This document shows positions 12,491 to 24,194 of a stretch of 64,000 bases of DNA, piece after piece (positions within the stretch are counted from its first letter, which is position 1; every line of letters begins with the position of its first letter). Position numbers and translations under genes: made by a program. The notes beneath the pieces are model-generated. The model searched no databases, had not been told where the DNA came from, and was given only the letters and a program-made list of their open reading frames with translations. Origin of the DNA: Nageia nagi (taxonomy: Eukaryota > Pinophyta); contig JBITNC010000001.1 of NCBI GenBank assembly GCA_050084985.1, positions 195,548,001 through 195,612,000 of the forward strand, given 5' to 3'.

Positions 12491-13100
12491 AATCTCAAGT
12501 ATTATGCCCAGACCTATGACTCTTAAACTGAAACTGAAACAGAAACAGAAACAAAACTTAGGTTTACAGGCGAAGGAAAAACAAGTGTATTTCCTCGACT
12601 GGTTATGGAAGAGACCGAAATAGATAAAGGACGAAAGATGTGCAGCGCATAAGGAGGAGGGGCGAAGTGTGTTGAAGAGGAAGAGGAATACCCATTTCAA
12701 TTTAAAGGAAAGGGAGGTAGGAATGGAAGCATCTGGCAGTGTGAGTTACCGAGGAAAAGGTGTTTCGGAAAAGCGAAAATATGTGGAAGAGGAATAGCGG
12801 CATCCACAAGTGCATTATCCATAACAAGTGCATTGTTACAGTTTTGGAATGTGGATGATGTGGGGCCGTGGGCGGTTACTGCTGAGGTATCTTCCACAAT
12901 ATCTACAGATAATGTCGGTTGCAGGTCAATTTTGAAGGAATAGTGGTGTTGACGGCCACTTCAGATGTCGTCCTCACCGTAAAGCGAAATGTGCGTATCC
13001 GGCTGCTTCTTCTGTAAAGTTGGCCTCCTTTCCTTTTGATATTTGTTAGCGATCAGGTTTTATGTCCTGTTATGTCGTCCTCCATGGTTCCGGGTTAGTC
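12491..13100 (-). promoter_or_regulatory. Presumed 5' UTR and promoter region of the DUF4408/DUF761 gene
   Basis: GC-richer, CpG-bearing sequence directly upstream of the minus-strand gene. It holds the in-frame extension from 12700 and a separate 66-codon minus-strand frame (12697-12897) with no family resemblance, possibly an upstream ORF or chance. A run of alternating gaaact/gaaaca units lies at 12525-12555 on the plus strand, which reads as a pyrimidine-rich tract on the gene's strand. No clear TATA box was identified. The assignment rests on position and composition only. Confidence 0.4.
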
Positions 13101-14191
13101 TAATATTTAACATATCACTTTTATTTTAAAATTTATAATGTACTTCTATTTTGTTTGTGCTTTTACGCTTTATGACATATTTGCATATAAGGTTCTATGT
13201 TTTAACATCTCAATTGATATATTATAGTAAACAATGTTGTAATAATGTAAGCTTATTACTTTAAAACAATAAAATTAGTTTGAGTTAATTATACGTGTTC
13301 ATATGTTTTCAAGGGGATAATATAATGGTTTCAATTTTGGTTGTTCTTTAAGAGTTTTAAGGTTCAAATCATAATGGTTGTTCTAGCATGTCGTAGTTTG
13401 GCTACGATTTCATTATAGTCAAGCTAACTATCCACAACTACTAGGTGGATAATAGAGACTTTAAAAGTTTACCCTGCTAGTGGTCATGAGGGGTTCCTAG
13501 AATAATTTACCTCACAATTCAACAAAAAATAAATAAAAGTATACACATTCTTATATGTGTTTGATTGATTATTATTAGAATATTTTAAAAAGTATATTCT
13601 TTCTTGAGATCTTATAATCAAGTTCCTTTACATTATATAATAATTATGATCATTTGAGTCATATGATTATGACTGTGAAAGAAACATGTTATAGTAAAGA
13701 AAATAATAACATAATGCAATAGTGTTATTGGTGTGATAAGAGCTAACACCCCTTCAATTTTAAAGTTAAAGCAAGTATTATGGTTGTTAACTCTCCTTGG
13801 TATCAACAAATGCATGAGATTACTCGGTAATAATCTCCTTTTTCAAGCGAATCACAAGTTACCCTATAACAATCCTAGATTTAGGAATAAATATTAATAG
13901 CCTAGGAATGTAACCCTATCATTTTCTTGTCTCGTATTTATAAAATAACAACCAACCAATGGAAATAAAGTAACAATTGAAGCATAATAAAGATGATCAA
14001 TTTACCATGAACTCATCTATCTATTCACATAAAGATCGGTCCCTAGTTCCATTATGTAAGAGTTTGAAAATTGAAAGAATAACATAGGACAACATTCAAC
14101 ATCTCTCATTCAAATAATGTTACAATAGATGTTAAACATTCAAGAAGAATATGTTACTGTAACATTCAAATTTTGTAAAGCTACAGAAGGT
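13101..14191. other. Intergenic AT-rich DNA
   Basis: No gene or element was recognised between the gene island and the target-site duplication of the outer Gypsy element. Frames are short and lack motifs. A ggttcaaatc string near 13362 resembles a tRNA B box, but no matching A box or tRNA fold was found. Confidence 0.4.
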
Positions 14192-14196
14192 AATGA

Positions 14197-14756
14197 TGTA
14201 GACTAAAAATAATGCATGAATGATAAACTAAAGCACTATTTCTTCGTAATATAATATTGAAGCATATATCACAAATATGTTAATATATTCGCATCAATAT
14301 GAAATAATAGATATCATGCATCAATCACAACAACATACCACAAAAGACAAATGTCATTAACAGCCTAAGAGCAACATGACATTAATGCCCTAAAATATCT
14401 AGATCCACAAGCAAAAATTGAAATGTGCAATATAAGACAAAGGGTATAGTAGATCTATGAATGGCCAATGTTACGAAACATCTTTGTGGATTGGGTAAAA
14501 TGATATTGCATGTTCTGATTTTTTCTTTAGCTCTCTACCCATGAGAGATTGTGTTGCCTTTGATAATCTTTTATAGCAATATTTTGATCCTCTTTAATTC
14601 TTGGGATCATTGCATATTACATTGTTTATGGTGTCTTTCTGGATATTTGATACTATATTACCTTAGGTATATTTTAACCCTTTTTTTCAATAAATATTCT
14701 TTGATACAATAAAATGAATTATTTAATACAAGAAAATTCATTTTTAGGTGTCTACA
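14197..14756 (-). repeat. 3' LTR of the outer Tat-like element
   Basis: On the plus strand it begins TGTAGACT and ends GTGTCTACA. It matches 33820-34437 through many shared blocks (for example atataatattgaagcatata, and cataccacaaa before the cattaac block). It is 560 bp against 618 bp for its partner. Two gaps of about 23 and 33 bp, which the partner fills, explain the difference. Confidence 0.85.
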
Positions 14757-15170
14757 TTTTGCCCCTCTTTGGAGGTATGATTGAAGAAATAAGATTACAT
14801 ATCCAAATAAGTATTGAAGAAATTTTTGAAGTCTTTTAGCTCTTCATTCAACATTGCCATTTAATGATGACGGTCCTTTGTTGCCCCCTTTAGACTTGGT
14901 TTCCCTAAGAAAGTTCCTTTTATGGTACAACCAAGATAAAACCTAAAGAACTGCATCTTTTTGCCCCTTGTACTTTCCAACTATGAATCTGATTGCTCTT
15001 TTTATTTTTGATACTTGAGAGTCTTATGTTCTGACATTCATGCCTTGATACAAAGGTGGTATTTTGATTTTATCTCTTAGCCATTTGATATGAACACTGT
15101 TGATAGTGTGCAAATAGTTTAGAACACTGTTAACAAAGTGATTTATGCTTCATTTTCCTTCTTTTGATGT
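14757..15170. other. Outer element, region that should hold integrase core
   Basis: Between the RNase H/integrase start and the 3' LTR, about 410 bp show no integrase D,D-35-E core and no C-terminal domain. The related element at 19.4-27.1 kb has about 1.9 kb between the equivalent points. A deletion is the simplest reading. Confidence 0.55.
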
Positions 15171-16207
15171 AGATACCTACAAAAAGTTTTAGATATATAC
15201 AATGCTTTTATAAATAAATGACCTCTACACAACACATCATGTGCCTATTCTAATGTTGCTGTTATTTCATGTTGTGTTATACATCTTAAAAGAGCTCCAT
15301 CAAATGACCTTTTATACAAAACTTCACTAATAATAAATGGTTAATAGCAATCCTCTTTAATCTAACATTTTCATTTCTATCATAACATTATGGAATTCTT
15401 TATTTTTTTAAATAATTGTAAATATCAACATACCATTGTTGAGGATCATCTTCTAGATCAAGGAGGTATGCCTATACTTCTTCTATGTGATCAAGGTAAG
15501 AAGCTATACCAAAATTTCTAATCTTGAGGATAGTTTCTTCATCTTCTATCTCAATTGGTGTTAACAAAGCTGCACTTGCCATTACATTTGCATACCTATT
15601 GTTAGTCCATAGAATATTATGAATACTATACCTATCAAACTCATCAAGTAATTCAACAACCACTATCTTGTATGGTTTCAATTTTTCATCTTTTGCACTA
15701 TATATATTATTGACTTGATTTACAACAAGTTGTGAATCACCATATATCTCCAAGTATTTTATTTTCAAAGATATAACTTGTTTCAAACCCAAAATTAAAG
15801 CCTCATATTCTGCCATGTTATTAGTGCAAAAGTTTATATGCCATAGGGATTACATCATTAGAAGGTGACACTAGAATAATACCTGCACTTGCCCCATAAG
15901 TACATTTGGATCCATCAAAATTACAACATCCAAGTTGTAAGGTCATCCTCCATATAACATATGAACTCATCTAGGACAACCATCGCTTCACCATCACGTT
16001 GTTGATAGCATTTAGAAAGAGTTACATGTTGTTGATGGTATGAATCCTCATCATATTCATTGAGAAATTCTCCATGCACCATTGTACCATAATTCTAGGG
16101 AAATTATGCTATCAAGTCTACAATTGCCTATCCTTTCATGAATGTTTGCTTCACCACATTGATATCAAACTCTTACAACAACACTAACCTCTTAGCTACC
16201 CTTCCTA
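15171..16207 (-). pseudogene. Outer element RNase H and start of integrase
   Basis: The 15472-15816 frame begins MAEYEALILGLK, continues to YLEIYGDSQLVVNQVNNI and ends MASAALL plus a short tail. It aligns with 22300-22740 of the inner Tat-like element (MVEYEALILGLKAGIELG, IYGDS, MASAALLIPLEVEDKE) and carries the RNase H Glu and Asp positions. The glycine-rich first strand is visible in broken frames near 15830-15910. Downstream (minus direction, about 15340-15170) CIKGHLMELF corresponds to YKRSFNGILL at the integrase start of the inner element. Stops disrupt it and the rest of the integrase is absent. At 16208 the reading is cut by a LINE and resumes at 29788. Confidence 0.8.
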
Positions 16208-16216
16208 ACAAATGTT
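16208..16216. repeat. LINE target-site duplication, left copy
   Basis: acaaatgtt at 16208-16216 is repeated exactly at 29779-29787, the two edges of the L1-like LINE. Joining the flanks at this 9-mer restores a continuous match to the inner Tat-like element near 23085-23155. Confidence 0.85.
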
Positions 16217-16229
16217 ATTTTTTTTTGCT

Positions 16230-17890
16230 AAGTAAAAAAAAGACTTTGAAATAGTTAAGACAAGAATTACATTCATCAAAATTGAGTATCAAATTAATTA
16301 GATTTATTGAAATCCTAAACATCAAAAGAGAGCTATGAGTGCTATCAAATTGATTCGAAACTTGCCATTATTCCTCTTTGTTTTGTAGCTTGTGTCTCTA
16401 TGTTAGAGTATTAGAGTATCAAATGGCTTTTCATAGTTATCAGCTATGAGCACCAAAATTATTGTTGAGCTAAGAATCTCAATAAGTCTATAATAATTGG
16501 GTTGAATGCTAGCAAGTGTGTGAGCCTCAAGTGGGGTAGGAGAGTAATGTTGGTGTTGGTGATGAGAAGTGAAGCCATGTTGATATTCTTCATGGTAATA
16601 CCTACCAATTTCCTCATTTCGTGAAAACAAACCAAAACATAGATCATTCCACATGTTGAGAGCTTGTATTTTTCTAAAAAAATAGTCATTGTATTAGTTT
16701 AAGAAGCATTTATCTCTATAGCCTAACGCTTAGAGCTAGTTGCCATGTCACTTTACTTTTAGCTCTTATGTTTAAGGTTCAATCTTGAACTGCTACTAAG
16801 TTGAGGAAGGTTAACGATAGCTAATCCTTAGAAATGAGATGTTATGGTAGAGTGAGTTAAGGGATGATGTGCAAGAGTCCATCATTATTGTATCAATGGA
16901 CATTTTAAGAAATAAGCGATCTCATTTTCTTAAATTGAAGGGATTGAAATTGCTACCTCTAGAACATTTTTCAATTTATTTTCTAACTTTTACCATATTT
17001 TGTTAACATTTGTATGGAAACTTTTGAACATCCAATAGTTTCTTTCTAGCCATATGGTCCAAACTAGCATGGCAAGGGTTGCAAACTAAAGGATTTTGAA
17101 GGATTTGCTAGCAAACAAAGGATTCTAGTATTGGAGAAGATGTCCTACTGATAAGGGAGGAGTAGATCATGTGATTGAAAATTTATCTAAGAGTCACCCC
17201 CATAAACTCAAGGCATAGGGAAAAGATATCAAAATATGGTATCCTATTTCATTTTTAGATCCACAGAGTGAGTAGCAACTAGGAACAATCTATCTTCACT
17301 TTTATAGCTTTTCCTAAGACAAGAATTTGTTATGAATGAAAACCCATAGAAAAAAATATACTTTTGTTCAAGCCTTATTTTTCTAGATTCAATTCCAAAC
17401 CTTGGTTGAATGAAGTGGTGGATCCATGAGGATTATTAACTTATAAGTTGTATTCATAGTGTATTCACCTTTGTGGTTTTAGGAACATATTAGTGTATCT
17501 TCAATTACTTTAGTCTATAAAGCATATGAGCTTAAAAGTGTGGTAAGTTCACTAGCGTCTTAATACAAATGAGGAGGATGTACTACCATTGGCCACCACT
17601 ATATGACCCTATATTCTTCTATTGTTACCTAGTGCCAATAGTGGTATACTATTGAACCCTAGTGAGTTTTTAGATAAGACTATAAATTCTAAAAGTTTGG
17701 TATAGAAGAGAGAGGGGATGGAAGCAACCATGCATCCTACTAGAAGTTTACTTTTTGGCCATAACCTACCTTCCACTTCAACATATGCATGATAAAAATT
17801 TCTTAGTTTCCTGATACCATTTTAAAGAGGTGAGCCCCAAGGGACCTCTTTTGTAGTAAAAATCCTTTCTAGAGAAGGATCATCAAGATA
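16230..17890 (-). other. LINE 3' part beyond the recognisable RT, and 3' UTR
   Basis: This lies downstream of the GGLAIKNL block and before the poly(A). The frames at 16403-16689 (83 and 76 codons, overlapping) show no recognised motif. A C-terminal zinc-knuckle domain may be buried here, but decay prevents a call. Confidence 0.4.
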
Positions 17891-19300
17891 CTTAGTCCAT
17901 ATTGCATGGTTCCATTATGAAGAAGAGTTTGAATAGATTCACCAAACTAGCTTGTCCAATAGGGTTGTGTTCATGTGGCATAGGTTTTTGATAGCCAATC
18001 CACCTTACCTTTTAGGTTTACATACAATATCCCAAGCGACTAGATGTATTTTTCAAATTTTAAATACCTCATTCCATAAGAAGTTTCTTATGATAGCTTC
18101 CATACTATCGAGCATATTTTGAGGAATCCAAAGGGTAGAGAGCCAAAATATTGTATAAACCCCCAAAATTACATTAATTTTTATTAGTCTTCTAGAGGTA
18201 GATAGCCATTTTGCTTTCCAAGTATTCATTTTATCCTACATTTTGACACTTAACTTATCCAAGAAACTATTGAGTTTTCCTCCTATGATAAGAGGCATCC
18301 CAAGGTAAGAACTAGGGAGAGTATCAATATACATACATGTCCATTGGTGGATTTGGTATAAGGAGTGATATGAGATGTTAATCCCAACTTTTTTTTTATT
18401 TTGATCTATTTATTTCCTATTCTAATGCTAATTCATACTAGGAGAGAAACTCTTTGAGATGAATGATTTCATGAGAATGAGGATTAACAATCAACAAAAT
18501 GTCATCTACAAACTAGGAGTGGGTCATTGGAGGGGAACTCCTCTAGACCTTTAGATCATGTATCTTTCCCATAGTTTGAAGTTTCTTCATCCCTCTACCC
18601 AAACCTTCATATAGGGTAATGAAAATATATGGGTATAGAGGGTCACCTTGATGTAATCACATAGAGCTCTTGAAGTAGCCCTTTGATTCTCCATTGATAA
18701 GAATTGAATAATGGATACCTTCTATTAGAGAAGCAATCCATTGAATCCATGAGTTATCAAGACAAATTTCTCCATAATTTGTTTCAAAAAAGACCAATTC
18801 AATTTATCAAAGGCTTTTTCCATGTCCACTTTTAGTAATAATCCTTTTCTTTTATGGCAATTAACTTAGTGAATAAGTTCATGTACTAAAACCACTCCAT
18901 CTAATAGTTGTTGACCCTTTACAAAAGCTTTTTGTTCCTCAAGGATAATTTCTAGGAGAACTAATTTTAGATGATTAGAAGCTATCTTTAAGATGAATTT
19001 CTATATTGAAGAGCATAGGGAGATTGGTCTAAAAGATGAGATTATTTTAGCATTTTGTACCTTTGGAATAAGTGTCAAAAAAGTATAATTTATTTTTTGT
19101 AGCATCTGTTTGAATTCAAAAGACTCTTTCACAACTACTACTATTTCATCTTTAAGGAGGAACCAAAATTGTTGTAGAAAACTTGGAGGAAATCTGTTAG
19201 GTCTCGAAGAGCCATAAGGTTTTAATTCAAAGAGAGCATGTTCTAATTCCTCAATGCATATGGGGTTGTTAAGAATTTGATTTTGATTGGCATAAATCAG
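17890..19300 (-). pseudogene. L1-type LINE reverse transcriptase, decayed
   Basis: On the minus strand, in order: RFPPSFLQQFWFLLKDEI (about 19155-19205), matching 'GP.GFP..F....W....' at the RT start; KVDMEKAFDKLNWSFLKQIM (about 18770-18830), the typical plant L1 block with the first catalytic Asp; FVDDILLIVN (about 18480-18515), the catalytic pair intact; and GGLAIKNLCHMNTTLLDKLV (about 17935-18005), the post-RT block. Frame changes and stops lie between the blocks, and no continuous frame above about 60 codons remains. Confidence 0.85.
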
Positions 19301-19438
19301 CTTGGGTATATGCTCTAGTAACTAAGTTTGAGTTGGTTTCTTGTGGGTATTAGGTTCATAAAGCAAGTTGGGTTGGAGAGAGTTGTGCCATTCATAGTAT
19401 CAATAGGAGCAATTCTTTTATGAAATCTATGTGCCATT

Positions 19439-19443
19439 ATGGA
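19439..19443. repeat. Target-site duplication of the inner Tat-like element (left)
   Basis: atgga at 19439-19443 pairs with gtgga at 27092-27096, 4 of 5 identical, flanking the two LTRs. The LINE reading frame runs across the join. Confidence 0.7.
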
Positions 19444-20299
19444 TGTTTACAAATAAAATTGAGCATGTAAATAAATAAGTAGGTAAATATCTACAAACCC
19501 AATATATTTGTATTCGAGCTACGGATAGCAATTTATACAAAATAATGAAAGAGACAATCAATTATAGAAATAAAACAAGTATTTCAACAAATGATAAACT
19601 CGAAATTATTTGCAAAACTCAGACTATACAATATATTAAGATACATGTATACGTAGTCAGGCATAAGATGACACCACCTATCAAGATAAAAGTTATATAC
19701 CCACTTCACGGACCATGCTCGAAATGAAGCTATTGATGAAGTCCTGGGATCCAATGTTGTCCACACCTAAAATCATGAAGCTAAAAAGTCACAGAAGAAG
19801 GTTGTGGGTGATGTTTGTCACACTGGATAGGAATGCCAATGGTCTATATTCATCCACAAAGGAGCATCGGTGACCTTTTATAGGCTATGATCCATCTCCA
19901 ATGAGTCTACACCTCCACTAAAATCTTGAGATGATTACAGTATGATTATCAGATAGGTCTCTTAGTTCTTTAGAATGCTCACAAGAAGGGGATACACAAA
20001 ATCTAGCTTGATAGGCGGTGTCAAGAGACACCTTACAATATGATTGCCATTATCAAGACCATACATGGGATCATGTGTATCCTTGATGATGGACTTACTA
20101 TTAGATCCCTTATTTATATAGGTAGTAGATAATATGATGCACTCCTTGAGTCAGTATGTACCTACATAAGCAAGAGAAACATAGTAAATAATGATATATA
20201 TTAATGAAATCCAAGATAACATTAATAACTGATTATAAGTGTAGGCAACTATTTTATAATGTATTAACAAATACATAAATCAAATTTTATGTGTTAACA
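19444..20299 (-). repeat. 3' LTR of the inner Tat-like element
   Basis: Plus strand: begins TGTTTACAAATAAAATTGAG and ends TGTGTTAACA. On the minus (element) strand it begins TGTTAACA, directly after the polypurine tract. It lines up base for base with 26236-27091. The terminal C seen here (TTAACA) is A in the partner (TTAAAA). Confidence 0.93.
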
Positions 20300-21102
20300 G
20301 ATGCCCCACTTTGAATGATAAAGCGCAAATCACTAGGTGGATTAAGATTTTTCATTCAAAGTATACTCAAGATGCCATAGCCAATCAAATATTGATAAGC
20401 ATTGATAAGCATAATACCAACACTAATCAATCTAATTTTGATACTGAACTATGATAAACTTGAGAAAGCTAAACAACATAATGACAAGAGATATGGGTTA
20501 AGAAACCCCCTTATGTGATATTCACCATGTTGCCCCTAGTTGATATTGCTAGGCTCCAATGATATCCTGCAAAAAGGAAAGATAGCTCTAGGGTCCATAG
20601 CCATATACCAAGAGGTCATAGATGATAATTACCCGTATTTTTGACATTTTGGATATTTATATTTTTTTTTGTGTGGAGTACAACCATCTCCTATCATTGA
20701 TGGTTTAGTTTGATGATTCTGTGGGAGCTGGACTCCCTGCCAAGAGGCATGGTAATTGATATGGAGCTAATATTCCACCAAGGGGCATGTAATGTGGAGC
20801 TACAACTCCACCAAGAGGCATATGATAAATTGTTGATAATCTAATAAATCTAACCAAACTAATAAATCTGACCAATCTGGGTACTGGAACTCCATCGAGA
20901 GGCATAAAGGATCTTCAAACTAGCCACTTCTACCTTAAAGATATGATCACAGGTGGCCTACTTCTCATGGATATGGAGCATGGGTGCTCCTCTTCTAACC
21001 TCAAACTGACTCTCTAATTTGGCTCCATGATGTCTGCTTGCATGATCATTCCTTTAGTATACTTTACTACAACCCAGATGCACGCATCGACCCATAGGCC
21101 GC
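20300..21102 (-). other. Inner element 3' untranslated region with MPLGG-type short repeats
   Basis: About 800 bp between the integrase C-terminus and the 3' LTR. The minus-strand frame 20705-20905 (66 codons) reads MPLDGVPVP, MPLGGVVAPHY and MPLGGILAP in turn. On the DNA this is the phrase c(a/g)ag(a/g)ggcat at 20741, 20779, 20812 and 20895, at irregular spacing. Whether the short frame is ever translated is unknown. An 18-bp near-duplicate (ctaataaatctaaccaaa / ctaataaatctgaccaat) lies at 20839-20878. Confidence 0.5.
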
Positions 21103-22248
21103 TTAGATGTAATACTTCTTCAAATGCCTAACATTGATGGGATTCTTGAGAATCTCCCCATCTAATGTAGACAACCTATAAGCACCTCTGCCAAATACTT
21201 CTATAATAAGGTATGGTCCAACCCAATTTGGTTCAAACATTCCCTTAAGCTCATCTCTAGCTGTAGTATTGGAAACATTCTTCTGTAAGACCATGTCTCC
21301 AACCTCAAAATCCTTAGGGACCACTCTCTTGCCATATGATCTTTTAATCCTTTGCTGATATGCTCTGAGGTGTTCTAATGCAATGATTCTCTTTTCATCT
21401 AGTGCTTCAAGTTGATTCAATCTTTCCTTTAAATATTATGGTTCCTTCATCACATCCTTGAGTGCAATCCTCAAAGATGGGATCTCAATCTCAAGAGGGA
21501 TAATTGCCTCATCTCCAAACACAAGAGAGTATCAAGTAGCACCTGTTGCTATCCTTTTGCTTGTCCTATATGCCCATAAAGTGTAAGATAATTACTCATG
21601 CCAATCTCTCCCATTCTTCTTGATATTCTTGGCCAATATCCTTTTGATCATCTTATTAGTAGCTTTAGCTTGCCCATTACCTTGAGGGTAGTAAACTAAA
21701 GAAAATCTCTACTCAATCCTCATTTTCTGGCAAAATTCTTTGATATCCTTACCTATGAAGTTAGCCCCATTGTCCATAACCAACCTTTGTGGTATGCTAA
21801 ACCTACAAATGATGTATTCCTTGATGAACTTGATCACATGCTTCTGTATAGCTATTTTTAAAGGGATAGCCTCAACCCATTTTGTATAATATTCTGTAGC
21901 AACTAAGATAAACTTGTGCCCCTCACTAGATGGTGGGTTAATAACACCCATGAAATCCATAGCCCACATAGAGAAAGGCCATGGCGATGTAACATAGTTC
22001 AATTCCTGAGTTGGTGTAAGCTCAAGATGTGCATGCCTTTGACATTGCTCACATTTCTTGACATGATCAAAATAGTCATGCTTCATGGTAGGCCACCAAT
22101 AACCCATCCTGATTAGCTTGCCAAAAATTGATCTCCCATTAAAATGCCCCCCACATGCCCCCCCATGGGCATGCTCTAATACTGTCACAATTTCCTCAAT
22201 AAGAAGGCACCTTAAAAGAATACCATTAAATGACCTTTTGTAAAGCAC
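21103..22248 (-). pseudogene. Inner element integrase
   Basis: The 21709-22248 frame carries the N-terminal HHCC zinc site (HAHGGACGGHF then CEQCQRH). The core Asp follows in WAMDFMGVINPP, then the second in RLVMDNGANFIG, where most relatives have T/SDNG. The frame stops just past this point. Broken frames down to 21420 give YYPQGNGQA and NGRDWHE pieces of the rest of the core. The 21103-21420 frame is the C-terminal domain: KRVVPKDFEVGDMVLQKN, then NWVGPYLIIEVFGRGAYRLS and INVRHLKKYY, the classic Gypsy 'W.GPY.I.....G.Y.L......NV..LK' end. No separate chromodomain is seen. Confidence 0.9.
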
Positions 22249-22299
22249 ATCATCGATGATAATGTACCTAGTTGCAAGCCTCTTTATTCTGATTTGCTC

Positions 22300-22950
22300 T
22301 CACTTATCTAGAGTAGTATCAATAAAATCATCCTTCAAATATCTATAGATATGTTTGTACCATGGACTCTCCTCATACCCAACTCTTTGGACCACACATA
22401 TTGCACTTTCCTTGGTAGTGGATGAAGTTTCTAGGTTTCTGATGGTGAAGCTAGTTTCTTTGTCCTCAACTTCCAATGGTATAAGCAATGCCGCACTTGC
22501 CATTGCATCTGCTATTCTATTGCTACTCCTTGGGATACTTTCCAATTGATATCCTTTGAAATGTGTGAGTAACTTGATAATGTAATCCCTATAAGGGATA
22601 AGCTTTTCATCTTTGGTCTTGTAAACCTTGTTGACCTGCTTAACTATTAGCTATGAATCTCCATAAATATGTATCCGTGAAATACCAAGTTCTATACCTG
22701 CCTTCAAGCCCAATATAAGAGCTTCATATTCTACCATATTGTTAGTGCATTCAAATGACAATTTATAGGACATAGGAATGACATCATTCTGTAGATATAT
22801 TAATGCAATTCCTACTCCTGATCCATGCATACACTTGGACCCATCAAAGTATAACTTCCAAGGTTTAGATTCTCTTGGAAATGGAATGCTGATGGTCCTA
22901 TCATCATCATAAATAGGCCATGGGTGGTCCTTCTCTACAACCTTTGCCAT
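22300..22950 (-). pseudogene. Inner element RNase H
   Basis: The 22651-22950 frame contains KLYFDGSKCMHGSGVGIALI, with the first catalytic Asp and the Gly-rich turn, then CTNNMVEYEALILGLKAG with the catalytic Glu and IHIYGDS with the next Asp. After a stop, the 22300-22545 frame gives SIPRSSNRIADAMASAALL, matching the last RNase H block 'I.R..N..AD..A..A', then a linker toward integrase. The 'TNN..EYEALILGL' form is typical of RNase H in the Tat branch, where a second archaeal-type RNase H has been described. Only one copy is evident here. Confidence 0.88.
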
Positions 22951-22999
22951 ATCTGTTAATGCACATTCATCCTTGAATTCTTCTCTAAGCTCTGTACTA

Positions 23000-23990
23000 T
23001 CCCTTGTGGGGAATTCTGTAACAAAATTTGTGATTGCCTATCCCTTAACGAATTTTTGCTTGACAAATTTGAGATCAAATTCTTGAAGTAACATGACCCA
23101 TTTTGCTACTCTTCCATCAAGGCAAGGCTTTGACATTAAGTACCTCAATGGATCTACCTATGTAAGCACATGTGTAGTGTTATTGATCATGTAATGCCGC
23201 AACCTTTCAATAGCAAACACCACACATTGACATAACTTCTTAATAGGAGTGTATCTAGTCTCATAATCCTTCAATGTCCTACTGATAAAATAGATAGCCC
23301 TCTCTTTACCATCTTCCTCCTTCTTAGCAAGCATTACTCCAAATGCATTCTCTGTAGCTGAAACATAAAGCTAAAGGGGTTCTCCAAGCCTATATGGAGC
23401 TAACACCAGTGGGTGTAACAAATATTCTTTTATCTTATCAAATGACTCTTGACATTTATCATCCCATTTAAACTCAACATCTTTCTTAAGTAAATGAGAC
23501 ATAGGAGCTATCTTGTCCATGAATTGACATATAAATCTTCTAATGGCCTATATTTTACCTTGTAAACTCCTTAATTGCTTGAGATTTGTTGGAGGTGCCA
23601 TTTCTGTGATGGATTTGATCTTTTTGGGATCCACTTCCACACCTCTCCTTGAAACAATATGTCCCAAGAGTTTTCCTAATGACACACCAAATACACACTT
23701 CTGTGGCTTAACTCTTAACTTGTACTATCTCATCCTCTCAAATGCTGCTTTCAAATCTTGAACATGATCTTCTTTGTTCTTGGATTTTATCAAAATGTCA
23801 TCAACATATACCTTAACTGTCTTATGAATGAAATCATGGAACATAGCTGTCATGGCTCTTTGGTATGTAGCTCCCGCATTCTTGAGACCAAACGGCATTA
23901 CCTTGTAGCAAAAGTTGCCCCAAGGTGTTCTAAAAGCTATTTTATGTTGATCACTCTCTTATTATCACCACCCTAATACAAAATTATACT
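23000..23990 (-). pseudogene. Inner element reverse transcriptase, N-terminal half missing
   Basis: From about 23940 to 23740 the minus strand reads FGLKNAGATYQRAM and then VKVYVDDILIKSKN, so the palm motif with both Asp residues (YVDD) is intact. Further down, LGKLLGHIVSRRGVEVDPKK and the thumb and connection blocks run to about 23000 in pieces. The upstream part is gone: from the protease end at 24195 to the first RT block there are only about 200 bp, where the 'KKDGKWRMCVDYR..N' and 'D..SGY.Q' blocks should occupy roughly 400. The sequence at 23970-24190 is not recognisable RT. Confidence 0.82.
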
Positions 23991-24194
23991 TGACTAGTTT
24001 TTCTCTATTTCTTCCCTAGAAGAAGAACACCGATGGTCCCCTATCACTGAAAAGGAGCATGGGCATTCTTCTTCTTGACCTTGCTACTGTTTATTGAAGT
24101 TGCCATCTAAACTAATTTCATTGACGTTCATGATAACATATGAACCAATCCTGATATCCATCACATTGATTTTCTACAATGCTTTCCTATAAAT

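Noticed and set aside
13320-13480. Possible SINE or tRNA-derived sequence (ggttcaaatc near 13362)
   Set aside because: Only a B-box-like string is present. There is no A box at the right distance, no cloverleaf and no tail with target duplication.
21916-22116. Plus-strand frame within the integrase of the inner Tat element
   Set aside because: The opposite strand carries clear integrase motifs, so this frame is a shadow.
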